The position numbers were made by a program, and so were the translations under genes. From contig JALNQF010000229.1 of assembly GCA_028456385.1 (NCBI GenBank), positions 1 to 64,000 on the forward strand: a stretch of 64,000 nucleotides of DNA. Reading direction: 5' to 3'. Below are positions 22,401 to 32,440 of this stretch, piece after piece. The stretch is from Ophiosphaerella korrae (Eukaryota > Ascomycota > Dothideomycetes > Pleosporales > Phaeosphaeriaceae). Positions within the stretch are counted from its first letter, which is position 1. Every line of letters begins with the position of its first letter. The notes beneath the pieces are model-generated. The model saw only the letters and a list, made by a program, of their open reading frames with translations. It ran no database searches and was not told the DNA's origin.

Positions 22401-25400
22401 AGAGACCTCCCTGTGCCAGGAATCGAGAAAGTGGTAGGGCCAATGGTGAACATGCTTCCTGTCCGACTACGTATATTGCAGGAGAGTCAATTGGTGGAGC
22501 TGGCACGCGCACTTCAGAACGACTACGTTGAGCATCTATCTCGGCAGACGATATCCTTGGGACGGATGCAAGGCGAAGTTAGGGGTAGTGGCAGTCTATT
22601 CAATACTATTGTCAACATCCAGAAACCGGTGGTGCAAGGGAGGCAAAATACTCGTGGAATGGAGAGCAGGCTTGAGCTAGTTAGGAGCTACGATGCCAGC
22701 GAGTACGGCATCGCAGTGACGGTGACAGACGAACACAACCGTTATAATGTGTCGGTAGAGTTCGCGTCCAACCTGCTGACAAGGGAGCAGGCTAGTCACG
22801 TGCTGGCTGCTTTTGGCAAAGCTGTGACACTCATGGCACGGGCGCCAGAGACAACAGCGGGTACGGCCAGTCTGTTCAGCGAGCTTGATGAGCGGCAGAT
22901 CCAGGAATGGAACCCCAGCGTGAAAATGACCCGGCTGAACGCACGCTGCATCCATGAGCTGATTAGGGAGACCGTTGACCGCCAGCCGACGAGGACAGCC
23001 ATATGTTCGTGGGAGGGCGAGATAAGTTACGAGCAGCTGGATCGGCTGTCGTCAGCTGTGGCGGTGCAGCTAATAGCGCAGGGCGTACGTGCAGAACATA
23101 TCGTGGCACTGTGCTTTGAAAAGTCCATGTGGGCTGTGGTGGCCATGGTGGGCGTGGCCAAGTCGGGTGGTGCGTTTGTGCACCTAGACGCCAAAGCGCC
23201 GCTCGCGCGAAGAAAGGCAGTTATAGAACAGGCCCAGTGCAGAGTTGCGCTTGCGTCACCCAGTTGCGCAGCTTACATGGACGGGTTGGTGGCAGACGTT
23301 GTGGTATTGAGCGAGCGAGTGGTTGAGGGTTGGGGTAGGCACGTGACCGACACTGACACCAACACCAACTTAGCAACGGTCAGCCACCACCCCTCCAACG
23401 CTCTCTATGTCATCTTCACGTCCGGCAGCACCGGTCGACCCAAGGGTGTGGTGATTGAGCAACAAAACTTCTGCTCGGCCGTCGCAGCGAATCGTACATG
23501 GCTGCACATCCAGGACTCATTGCGTGTGCTGCAGTTCACCAGCTACTGCTTCGATGCCTCACTCGAGGAGATCTTCACTGTATTAGTGGCTGGCGGCTGC
23601 ATCTGTATCCCCTCAGAACAAGACCGGCTGTCTGACCTGGCTGGCTTTGTGCGCCGTGCTGCCGTCAACTGGGCCGCCTTCACACCCTCGTTCCTACGCT
23701 CACTCGAGCCAGCCGACGTGCCCACGCTCGACTTCATCACCGTTCATGCTGAGCCCATGAGCCAGACGCTAGTTGAGCATTGGGCCAGTCACGTCCACAT
23801 GCGTCCCAGCTATGGACCTACTGAGTGCTCAGTTACCAGCACCGTTGGCGCACGCATGACGGCCCGGTCTGATGCCGCCAATATCGGCTGGCCTGTTGGT
23901 TGTCGCGCCTGGATCGTCAATCCTGCACAACTAGATGCTGGTGTTACTATTCTTCTGCCCGTCGGTGCCGTTGGCGAACTGGTGCTTGAGGGCCCAATCG
24001 TCGGTCGTGGCTATATGAACGAGCCCCTCAAGACAGCCGCCGCATTTGTCTCCTTCACTCCCCCTGGACAGCCATCGCGTCGCGCCTATCGAACCGGCGA
24101 CCTCGTGCGTTATGGTAATGACGGTAGTCTACTCATCTTGGGCCGTCGCGACGACTCGCAGGTCAAGGTGCGCGGCCAGCGTGTCGAGCTGTCCGAAATT
24201 CAGCATCATCTTGATCTCTGCCCCGGATTGGGTCATTCCCTGATCTTACTTCCAGCCAATGGGCCCCTCAAGGGCCGCCTGACCGTGGTCGTGAGTTTGG
24301 CAGACTCCTCCATTTCCCAACCTTTGCCTTCTCCTTCATCTTCTCCTCTCCTTGTCCAACGATCCCCAGATTGGACGGTAGACCGCGCCGCCCGCGCATC
24401 CAGTGCCCTCGCCGCCGCCCAAAAAGCCCTTATCCGCAGCCTCCCTACTTACATAGTTCCCCACGTTTAGCTTCCCGTTGTTCAGTTGCCCCTGCAAGTC
24501 TCATGCAAGATCGACCGCAAACTCGTCGCCATGTGGGTTGACGACTTGGACTTTGACACCGTGCTTGCCGCCCGTCAATTGCGCAAAGGAAAACGCATGC
24601 CCGGCTCTGACCGTGAGGAAATTATTCGGAAAGTATGGGCCGACGTCTTGTCAGCAGATTATGCCGAGCCTGACCTTCTTGATCTCGATGACGCTTTCTT
24701 TGCCGTGGGAGGCGACTCTATTTCAGCAATGCACGTGACGCGCCGATGCAGGGCTATGGGCCTTGCCATCACTACTCAGAATGTGCTTGTCGAGCAAACC
24801 ATTCGAAAATTGGCCGCCGTAGCTACCACCATACCTAGCGTCCCAATCACCGCGCTCCGTGACCCTTCGCTACATGTCCGGCAGGAAATCGACCCGGCTG
24901 TGCTCCTATCCCTTAACTCGCCTATAGACGATGTACTCCCGTGCTCACCATTCCAGGAATACACTCATTATGCTTTTCACGCAGACTCAACCACTCCATA
25001 TTTGTATCACACTCTGGTAGAGATGATACCAGACAATGGCGTCGATGCTGACAGGGCTGCAAAAGCTTGGCAGGCTGTTGTGAACCGTCACGCTATCCTT
25101 CGAACTGTGCTCATACCAACTAAGGATAATGACAAGATCCTTCAAGTGGTATTGCGCGATTCCCCAGTTAACTGCGTCGTAATACATGCCCATGATGAAG
25201 CCTCTGTAGCAGAAGCTGCTGACCTTCACATGATAACTATTCGATCTAAATTGCTAGAATCCGCCGTCCCACCGCTAGCAATACGCCTATTTACTCTGCC
25301 TTTAGGGCGTATCTTTTGCCTCTTTGTTATTGGGCATATGATAATTGACCACGTTAGTCTCGCCCATGTCCTCTTCGACTGGGATTGGTTCTGTCGTCCT

Positions 25401-26321
25401 CAAGATCCATTGGTTGAGTTGCACGCTCCTTCACCTTTCCGTTCCTATATCCGCCACCTCTCCAGCGGCGACTTGAGCTCTAGTACGACTTTCTGGGAAG
25501 AACGTCTGCGCCATCTCCAACCATGTCTAATCTCTGACCCAACCTCCGAACCCACTGACGATCCTTATGCCATGGGTACCGTTACATTCTCAATAGAAAC
25601 CGCAGGCGCTATGCAAACATTTTGCAAAACTGCAGTTGTAACCCTTTCCAACCTTCTCCAGTTTGCTTGGGCTTTGATCCTCCATGTTGAAACTGGCCAA
25701 CAAACAGTCTGTTTTGGCCACCTGGCTTCCCATCGCGATATAGACTTAGAAGACGCTGATGATGTGGTCGGCCCCTTGTTGTCTTTGATGGTTGGGCAAG
25801 TCAATATCTCTGACTCCCTACGTGAATCGATGCACCAACTTCAACAAAACAATATCAAATGCTCTGAACACAAGGTTTTTGACATTACGGAAGTTGGACA
25901 CCGTATGGGGTGGCAGACTAGAGGCAGTTTTCCCGTCTTTAATACACTTATCAACTACCGCAAGGTTCGTCGCGAAGGGGCTCAGCCTGTCATGCGCTTT
26001 CAACGCATCCGCAGTCAAGATCCACACGAAGTAAGTCTGCACTCTAGCCACTTTTTGTCATGCTACTGTATGATGCAATGATAGAATAGCGCTGACGATA
26101 AAATACCACAGCAACCTATAGTTCTGAGTTTCAACGAAATAGAATCGCAGTTGAACGCCACCCTCGCATATCGCCTATCTGTACTATCTACCAAGAGGGC
26201 AGAGAAGATCGCAACCATGTTTACAAGGACAGTTCATTTCTTGTGCGCAAATAAACATAGCACTGTGGACGAGTTTAGGCGCGCTGTCGGGCGGGGCGAC
26301 GACAGCCAAGTAGATACATGA
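16436..26321 (+). CDS. Non-ribosomal peptide synthetase, T-C-A-T-E-C-A-T-C, with two in-frame stops
   Basis: Multimodular NRPS of about 3,230 residues. Exons: 16436-16586, 16646-19951, 20014-26030 and 26112-26321. All joins are in frame, and two of them split the carrier motif GGDS. Domains: carrier T0 (LGGDSF at the exon 1/2 join); C1 with SHMMIDG near 17320; A1 (FTSGSTGMPKG, YRTGDL, NTSGKLDRK); T1 (GGDSISAM); epimerase with HHLIVDA near 20565 and EGHGRE; C2 with NHLLSDG; A2 (FTSGSTGRPKG, YRTGDL); T2 (GGDSISAM); and a terminal C domain with GHMIIDH. There is no A domain before T0 and no C-terminal TE. A TAA at 16699-16701 interrupts T0. A TAG at 24468-24470 interrupts the end of A2, exactly where A1 has Trp (PAVWLII versus PHV-stop-LPV). 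Without correction, translation ends early or restarts near 16723. Architecture is firm; functionality is doubtful. Confidence 0.88.
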
Positions 26322-26763
26322 GCTAAATAATCCGATTTGGCGGCATTATGATATTCATCGAGTTTATGTAATTTTCCCTTTTAAGAGGAACGTTTCTGGG
26401 TTATGTGCATCCGCTGTGTCCGTCTTCCACATTTTCTGGATGATAGTAGCTGGAATTGAATTCAACTCCGCGAGTATGCACATGCCTTGATTATTGACAT
26501 GGGAGCTACACGGATGATAGGCCAATCAAGCCTTGAATGCACACCTAGCGTCAGTTCTGAATAGGAAGGATGTGCTCAGAGCTCGGAAAAATAAAAACCT
26601 TGTCGGTTACGAAGATCCGAACCATCTTGCCGTAAATACTGATATACCTGACTGCGTACAAGATAGAAGGAGCTCTAACCGGCTTCTTAGCCTCAAATAA
26701 TCGCAAGATAGCGATGTCCAATTCAGGCAATTCATACTGATCAATTTACGAGTCTCGACCAAG
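26322..26763. other. Intergenic region downstream of the NRPS
   Basis: No gene is seen. It presumably contains the NRPS 3' end and the promoter of the next plus-strand gene. No CCGGAT site was noticed here. Confidence 0.5.
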
Positions 26764-27471
26764 ATGCATAAGGCGTCATACTCTAGCAAATATCGACCCC
26801 TATGTGCTTCCGAAGGAGGCACACCATGTGGAATCGAAAGCACAAACGCGTCTCGCTTTTCCGAACTGTGGAGGAAATTGATCCTGGAGCGCTATCATCG
26901 CTACCGGCCCTTCTTGATCGTCTTACTCTGTCTTGCCGCCACGAGTCTCTCACTCACGGTTGGGGGATTAATCGGATATAAAGCGGGAGTGGCGACCGTC
27001 ATCTCCATACGCGAGCCAAAATACATAGATCAAGGCCTATGTGGACTTACATCTGAAGAAAACCGCGACACCAACTGCGTGTACGACTTCATCGCAGGAA
27101 TGTGGGTACACTCACGCTGCCATGACGCGGAACTCTACGAAAAATATCTCAAGCAGCTCCGTAGCCTGAACCTAACGTACTACAAGGATACACAACGCAG
27201 CACGGAGGTCTCGCTGGACGTCGCGTTGCGGGGAGACCATCCGAACTTGTGGACAAGTGGCTTTCACCACCATTTGCACTGCACGTATTTTTGGGAAAAG
27301 CAGTGGAGGGCATGGAAGTATGGTATTAGGATTTTGGACAGCCACACGTTGTCGGAGGACCATACGATGCATTGTATCACGATTAATGGAAAGCCGAGGC
27401 CGGATGAATTGGTGAATCAGACAGTTACTTGGATTCGTCGCAAAGGGAACGGGATGGCATGTTTAGCTTGA
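26764..27471 (+). CDS. Single-helix membrane protein with two HxxHC motifs (UstYa-like)
   Basis: Intronless 235-residue protein. One strong transmembrane helix at residues 50-72 follows a basic cytosolic N-terminus, so the bulk should lie in a lumen or outside the cell. The pair of motifs HHLHC (residues 169-173) and HTMHC (200-204) matches the HxxHC signature of UstYa/DUF3328 proteins, thought to bind metal and carry out oxidative chemistry on peptide products. The spacing of the motifs and the sequence between TM and motif 1 are unlike the other two UstYa-type genes here, so it may be a distant subfamily or a separate family that converged on the signature. The frame is intact. Position next to the NRPS supports a tailoring role, by inference only. 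Confidence 0.6.
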   Translation: MHKASYSSKYRPLCASEGGTPCGIESTNASRFSELWRKLILERYHRYRPFLIVLLCLAATSLSLTVGGLIGYKAGVATVISIREPKYIDQGLCGLTSEENRDTNCVYDFIAGMWVHSRCHDAELYEKYLKQLRSLNLTYYKDTQRSTEVSLDVALRGDHPNLWTSGFHHHLHCTYFWEKQWRAWKYGIRILDSHTLSEDHTMHCITINGKPRPDELVNQTVTWIRRKGNGMACLA

Positions 27472-27854
27472 GGCTATTGATGAAGTGGGTAAAAAATTGA
27501 GGAACCTGATGCTATACCAATTGAGTGACTTGGAGCGGCGTTCTGTATGGCTAGATTCGTCAACATAGGCAAGTTGCTCAAGGCACGGTGTTGGCGACAA
27601 ATACCCTCTCCTTTGATAGCTATGATTGTCTTGAATATAATTATGGGTGGTGACGTTTGGTCATTCACTGTACCTATTGATATCTCGAAGAGGAGTGGTG
27701 GTGGCCGGCTCCGGCAGAAGTCCGGGCCAATGCCGTGTGGCGCACGATCCAGCAGGAAATGCGCGCGACAGTCCCCTCAACGCGTCAACGCGTCAACGCG
27801 TCTTCCTCATCATTGCAGCATGAGATACCGCCAAACTGCCTAGTTCGACGGAAT
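27472..27854. other. Promoter-type gap with a short CGCGTCAA tandem repeat
   Basis: The octamer CGCGTCAA is repeated in tandem around 27780-27803, just upstream of the next gene. Open frames here (27547-27843 plus, 27474-27668 minus) show no family features. The frame of the downstream gene extends upstream into this region, so its start could be the ATG at 27759. Confidence 0.45.
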
Positions 27855-30296
27855 ATGACGCCACGCACGCGAACGAGCAACCAAGACGCGAATTTCAAGA
27901 TCTATTACTCCGGGAGGGTGCCGAAACAGATGCACTTTCCACACAAACGAAAAACGGTGTGTAAACCAGATGTGCAGCCGAGCCGCGAGACGGATAAGAA
28001 GCAGATGCGGTTTTTGCCGGAGATGATGAGGGTTGGACGGGAAATTTTGGATTCAGACGATGATGGAGATGCCGAGGCACCATCAGGAGAAGCCGAGCAA
28101 ATGAGCAGCGGCAGGAGTGCCAATCCAACGAGGAAACGACGCAGCAACACTCTTGGCAGAGATTTGGAAGACGAGAATGCGGTGACTCGACGCACATCCA
28201 ATCGAGAGCAGAAATCCGGGGTATCTCGCCCCAATCGCTGCTCGAAGAAGATCAAGACCGAGACCGAAGACGAGCCCCACACAACGCCGGCGCCAGCCAG
28301 AAGAAGCGGAAAGAAAGGCACCGCACTTCCGAGACAGACCACCATGACGCAGCTGGCAGAAGGCAGGCCATTGTTGGCCGGCGCAGAAGAGCCAGCTTTC
28401 AAGCCCGTAATACGCCAGCCGCGGCTGAGTTGGAGTGGACAAAGCAAGAATGCAATAGATAAGAAGCAGCGCACATTGACGCAAATGCTGCCCGGCAGAC
28501 AACCGACAGAGATCCTCTCAGACGAGGACATAGAAGAAGGACTCAGCGATACAGAGGAGCAAGGAAACAACGGCAGCTACAGCAATACCATAGCCACACT
28601 GCTCGCCCAGGAGGGCTTATTTAAAGACAAGAGCGTTGACGCGAATGAAGCTCTGCACGAGGAAAAGGAAAATCAATATTACACAACGCTGACGCAAGGC
28701 AAAGGCCAACGTGACGATGATTTAGATCTAGGTTCATCGGCTCTACCGAATTATGCTATTGGAGACGGTGAGCATGAGACTGAGGGAGAAAGCTATCAGC
28801 CCACGCAATTCATCGATGCCCCAGTGACAAGGACAAGTCGAAGCAGGCGGCAATCTGCTCTTACCAAGAATCCAGTAAGCCCTGCGCCTCTTGCCACTGT
28901 GCGAAGGAAGGAAAAGTCCAGATTTAGCCACTTGTCTACTCCAGAAAGAAGTCGTATTCGCGAAATCCCCTCATCGCAATCACCGCCTGACTCGCCACTT
29001 TCGACTCAAATCTCGCATTCGAAGAAGTATTATCGAACACCACTAAGAGAGCGCTACCGTAACACTGCTCAAGGAGCAGAGACGCCATCCAAACGCAAGC
29101 AAGTCACATTCCAAGAACCTTCCAGGAAAAAAGTCCTGTCCCCATCCTTGAAAAAGCTCAAAAGTGTAATACAAGACTCCGAAGATGATGAGGATGAGGA
29201 ATTGCTGGATGAAGGAAATCTCAGTCAGCATCAAGACGACAGGCATATTCAGAGACGTCATGACACAAACAAGGGCACGCATGGAAAGAACATTGGGCAC
29301 GAGACTCAAGCAATCATCGATCAAATTGACCTGGCGTGTGCTGGTGTCGACGACAACGAACCATCGCTCATTCCAAAGCCCAAAGCAGAACCTGGTGCGG
29401 TGTCTATTCCTCGAATTTTGAATAAACATTCCGCAGATCTGGGAGCGCAGGTGAAGGATGAAAGCGATTGGCGCGAGCACTCTATCGATATGCAGGTCAA
29501 GCAAGAACCACAGCACAGTTCCGAAAAAATCGATCCTAGTACTTTACACTGTAAACCGTTAGCAGCGTTCGCAAATAGCGATATTGGCCTTCCTATTCTA
29601 CAAGAACAGCTTCCTTCCTCACCTCCAATAATAGAAGCGCCGGTCGAAGAGACATGTCCTTCCACGCCCATGGTGATTATGGATTCGTCTGATGAAGACA
29701 AGGATATAGAGCCCACCCCACCACATCGAGACACACACCTAGCAACACGGCCGGTTTCAGATGCCCACCAACAGTCTGCCGACCTTGACGGAGAACCAAT
29801 CCAAGTACCTCGCTCTCCGATCCTTCCGCATGAAACCCAACACTCACACTCTAGCAAGGCGGAGCAACAACTCCAAAACGAGTGGTTCTCATACTCACAA
29901 TACGTCAACACCCGCCCACTAGAATCCTCAAGCATGTATGTCGCCCAAGACAAATTCAGCTACAACGCAACTCCTAAGCCCCCACAACCCACAACCCAAC
30001 AACAATCCACCTTCCCTACAAGCCAAGCCACAACCGTCGACGAAGTGACGCCACGCAAACCCCGCGCCTGCTGTTTTCCCCACAGCGCAACCACGACCCC
30101 CCACAAAATCCCATCCTCGCAGCCCTGCAGCTCACCCAGCAAGCCGCCGCCGCTTTTCATACCGAGTAGTTTTCCTAGTCCCGCGAAGGCGAGGATGGAT
30201 GAGTGGAGTAGTCAAGTGCCCGAGCAGACGCAGGATTATCGGGCGAGTTTGGAGGACTTTAGTATTCCGCTTCCGCCGCCTTGGGAGGACGCGTAG
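27855..30296 (+). CDS. Low-complexity, probably nuclear protein of unknown function
   Basis: Intronless frame, 813 residues from the ATG at 27855; an in-frame ATG at 27759 would add 32. I chose 27855 because IYYSGRVPKQMHFPHKRKTV just after it looks like a conserved fungal N-terminal block. The protein is hydrophilic, rich in Ser, Pro, Glu and Lys, and largely disordered. It has several basic clusters suited to nuclear import (TRKRRS, PSKRKQ) and acidic runs (DSDDDGD, DSEDDEDEE). A probable SUMO-interacting motif (MVIMDSSDEDKD) lies near 29670, and a possible PP1-docking motif of the RVxF type (KQVTF) near 29097. It ends in a proline-rich tail, SIPLPPPWED. No enzymatic domain is seen. Clean codon use and an intact frame suggest a conserved chromosomal gene that is not part of the biosynthetic pathway. 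Function unknown. Confidence 0.75.
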   Translation: MTPRTRTSNQDANFKIYYSGRVPKQMHFPHKRKTVCKPDVQPSRETDKKQMRFLPEMMRVGREILDSDDDGDAEAPSGEAEQMSSGRSANPTRKRRSNTLGRDLEDENAVTRRTSNREQKSGVSRPNRCSKKIKTETEDEPHTTPAPARRSGKKGTALPRQTTMTQLAEGRPLLAGAEEPAFKPVIRQPRLSWSGQSKNAIDKKQRTLTQMLPGRQPTEILSDEDIEEGLSDTEEQGNNGSYSNTIATLLAQEGLFKDKSVDANEALHEEKENQYYTTLTQGKGQRDDDLDLGSSALPNYAIGDGEHETEGESYQPTQFIDAPVTRTSRSRRQSALTKNPVSPAPLATVRRKEKSRFSHLSTPERSRIREIPSSQSPPDSPLSTQISHSKKYYRTPLRERYRNTAQGAETPSKRKQVTFQEPSRKKVLSPSLKKLKSVIQDSEDDEDEELLDEGNLSQHQDDRHIQRRHDTNKGTHGKNIGHETQAIIDQIDLACAGVDDNEPSLIPKPKAEPGAVSIPRILNKHSADLGAQVKDESDWREHSIDMQVKQEPQHSSEKIDPSTLHCKPLAAFANSDIGLPILQEQLPSSPPIIEAPVEETCPSTPMVIMDSSDEDKDIEPTPPHRDTHLATRPVSDAHQQSADLDGEPIQVPRSPILPHETQHSHSSKAEQQLQNEWFSYSQYVNTRPLESSSMYVAQDKFSYNATPKPPQPTTQQQSTFPTSQATTVDEVTPRKPRACCFPHSATTTPHKIPSSQPCSSPSKPPPLFIPSSFPSPAKARMDEWSSQVPEQTQDYRASLEDFSIPLPPPWEDA

Positions 30297-30733
30297 GGTT
30301 GGAAAGATCTGCGTGGAGATTTAGCACAAATCAAACCAAGAAATGTCATATAGCCGGTCGGTTACGCATGATAAAATTGAATAATATTCACGATCGAAAC
30401 TTCATGTTCGAAATTTAATTGAGCCTTCATCATTGGGAAACACTTCGCAACCTTCTAACAATCAGTTCCCTGTAGATATAGGCTAGTACCAGACTCCGAA
30501 AACGCTAGAGCATGAGGGTAGCATTGTTTAATTTCGCATCCGCACGAACTGTTCCAGCTACAAATATGGCTACACTCTCCAGACCTTCCGTCACCAATCA
30601 AACTATCTTGACACAATCAGCACAAATATGTATGCCCTGCAACATGACTTCACTCACCAAATCACCATGGTTGCCACGCGCAATTTGTTTATTCATCAAC
30701 CCGTGAAGAGTTGACCTGCAAAGCCCCCGACCA
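30297..30733. other. Intergenic region between convergent genes
   Basis: AT-rich between 30340 and 30480. A 64-codon open frame at 30512-30706 has no recognisable features. Nothing else is seen. Confidence 0.5.
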
Positions 30734-31786
30734 CTAAGCAGATTGTCGCTTCACTTCCACATATACGTCAGGCGACTCTTCCGCAGATGTCATTCTATAA
30801 TGAACCACCCTAGCCGAGTCGTGCGCCCAATCCCACAACGCCGAATAGCTTCTGCATTGAACTCCCTGGCCAATATCTGCATGTGCGTTTTCGCCAATGT
30901 AGGAGGTCGGCGTCCCGTCTGCAAGACAAGTTACAGCTTTGCGTAGCACATTCAGGCAGTGTGCGACGTGTTCCAGGGTCCATTTGTTTGTTCGGTTGTG
31001 GTGCTCGTACCCGATGGCTTCTGTCAAGGCAATCTGTGACCGAATTGTTATTCGCTTGGACTTTTACGAAATGCATCTGTCTCTGGCTAATAAAGGTTAT
31101 ACGTACGATGCAATGCATTTGGTGGAATCCCCGAATGATGTATGTTCTGTCTCCTGAAGTTGTTGTCAAGGGTTCAAGAAGCGTCTCGCTCCCTTTTCGG
31201 TCAACGTAGTTGATGAAATGGCCATTGGCGTATACGCTGTAAGCTAATTGATTGTCAGTTTTACATGTATTCCTTTGTGCAAGGGATGCACTTTGCCTCC
31301 ATGCCGTTCTTTCATTCCTCTAACAGATGCCTTTAGTGTTTCGAAGTCGTCAAATATATTTGCGTGTACCAAGAAAGGGTCATTCGGATCGTCCCAAACC
31401 CATTCCACCGGCTGGCCGATATCTTTGATTAAGTTGGGTTAGATACTCGCAACTAGCTTATGTGAAGGGAAGGAAGACTGTTCGGTGGAGAGCTGCGCAA
31501 GATGCTCACCTCTAGGTACAAAGCCGGATGGGTCTTCTCCGAGCAGAAATGAGCGAGATTCGCCAAGGGAAAGCGAACACCGCGGCTGAAAATTGGAGAG
31601 AAATATTGTATAAGGAATGACGAAAGCAAGGAGAAGAGACAAAATCGTCGTAGAAGTACGCCACACGTTGAGCTTCTTTCTGGTTAATATCAACTCATCT
31701 AAATGGATAAGATCCCATTGTTTGGAGTTACATGGCTCAGACTGATCTGAGTAGTGATCTTGAGAGCCTGTGGAGCTGTTGTACAT
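30734..31786 (-). CDS. UstYa/DUF3328-family protein with a probable frameshift
   Basis: Third HxxHC-type protein of the window. Inferred exons on the minus strand: 31786-31510, about 31422-31107, and 31033-30734. The N-terminus is cytosolic, followed by one transmembrane helix at about residues 46-66. Motif 1 is GFHQMHCI at the end of exon 2 and motif 2 is LEHVAHCL in exon 3; the 73-bp intron between them has a good GTACGT donor. Near 31250 the frame that gives DIGQPVEWVWDDP must shift by one base to give QLAYSVYANGHFINYVDRKG. No GT..AG pair of realistic length bridges it, so a one-base indel or a sequence error is likely. A CCGGAT site lies about 195 bp upstream. The expected role is oxidative or cyclising tailoring of the cluster product. 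Family call good, integrity doubtful. Confidence 0.7.
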
Positions 31787-31950
31787 AGCTGATGCGGTCT
31801 GGTACTAAAGGGAGTAAATACGCAAGGCTAGCAAATCATACTGCGGTCGCGCGATTCACACGATATCATAAATTGTAGGGTATAAAGGAAGTTCAGTGTC
31901 TCTTTCGGCTATTATGCGGAAAGTAGTCCGTAGTTAGATATCCAAAGCGG

Positions 31951-31973
31951 GATTTGATTTGATTTGATTTGAT
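31951..31973. repeat. GATTT pentamer microsatellite
   Basis: Four tandem GATTT units followed by GATTC, in the upstream region of the minus-strand UstYa-type gene. Confidence 0.8.
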
Positions 31974-32056
31974 TCTCTCCCGGATAACGTTACCCCCCCA
32001 CCTGTGCAGTGGGCTTTACGACTAAACCGACGAAGCCCAACCGGAATTTCCTTTTC

Positions 32057-32440
32057 TTAGAAATCACAATGGCCATGACCCTGGTTTTGAGTTGCCCCGG
32101 TTAGCGAAAAGTCTCGCGCAGCTTCTTCTATGGTGCTCCCGAGTTTAGACAACCTTTGGAACCAATCTAGAGGCGGTTTACGGAACGTCGTGCGTAGCAA
32201 AGACACTTGAGCTGAGGTTCGGATATCTTGCCTAGCTGCTAGGGCTATGCAAGTAACCGGCCACCCGGTGTCGACAATACTGGATTTCGGAACCGGAACT
32301 TTCGGTTGATAAATAGGGCGGCCGGGTAGATGCACCACCCATTGTACCAGGAGTAACAACAGCTCATCTATAGCGCTCGGTAATACGCTGTGCATTGTGA
32401 TAAGTGTGCGCGATTGCAACATATGAATATTCTCTGTCAA
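32057..32440 (-). CDS. Weak hypothetical open frame
   Basis: A 127-codon frame with a hydrophobic LLLLLVQWVVHL stretch and no motif I recognise. Balanced codon use makes it slightly more likely than its neighbours to be a gene fragment, but there is no further support. It could equally be a chance frame. Confidence 0.2.
   Translation of the reverse strand: MTENIHMLQSRTLITMHSVLPSAIDELLLLLVQWVVHLPGRPIYQPKVPVPKSSIVDTGWPVTCIALAARQDIRTSAQVSLLRTTFRKPPLDWFQRLSKLGSTIEEAARDFSLTGATQNQGHGHCDF

Noticed and set aside
27547..27843. Small plus-strand gene upstream of the nuclear-type gene
   Set aside because: It overlaps the extension of the downstream frame and has no conserved pattern.
27905..28570. Minus-strand open frame of 221 codons
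   Set aside because: It lies opposite the low-complexity nuclear-type gene; its Ser/Leu-rich composition mirrors that coding strand.
30512..30706. Small open frame of 64 codons
   Set aside because: No homology-like features; expected by chance in 430 bp of intergenic DNA.
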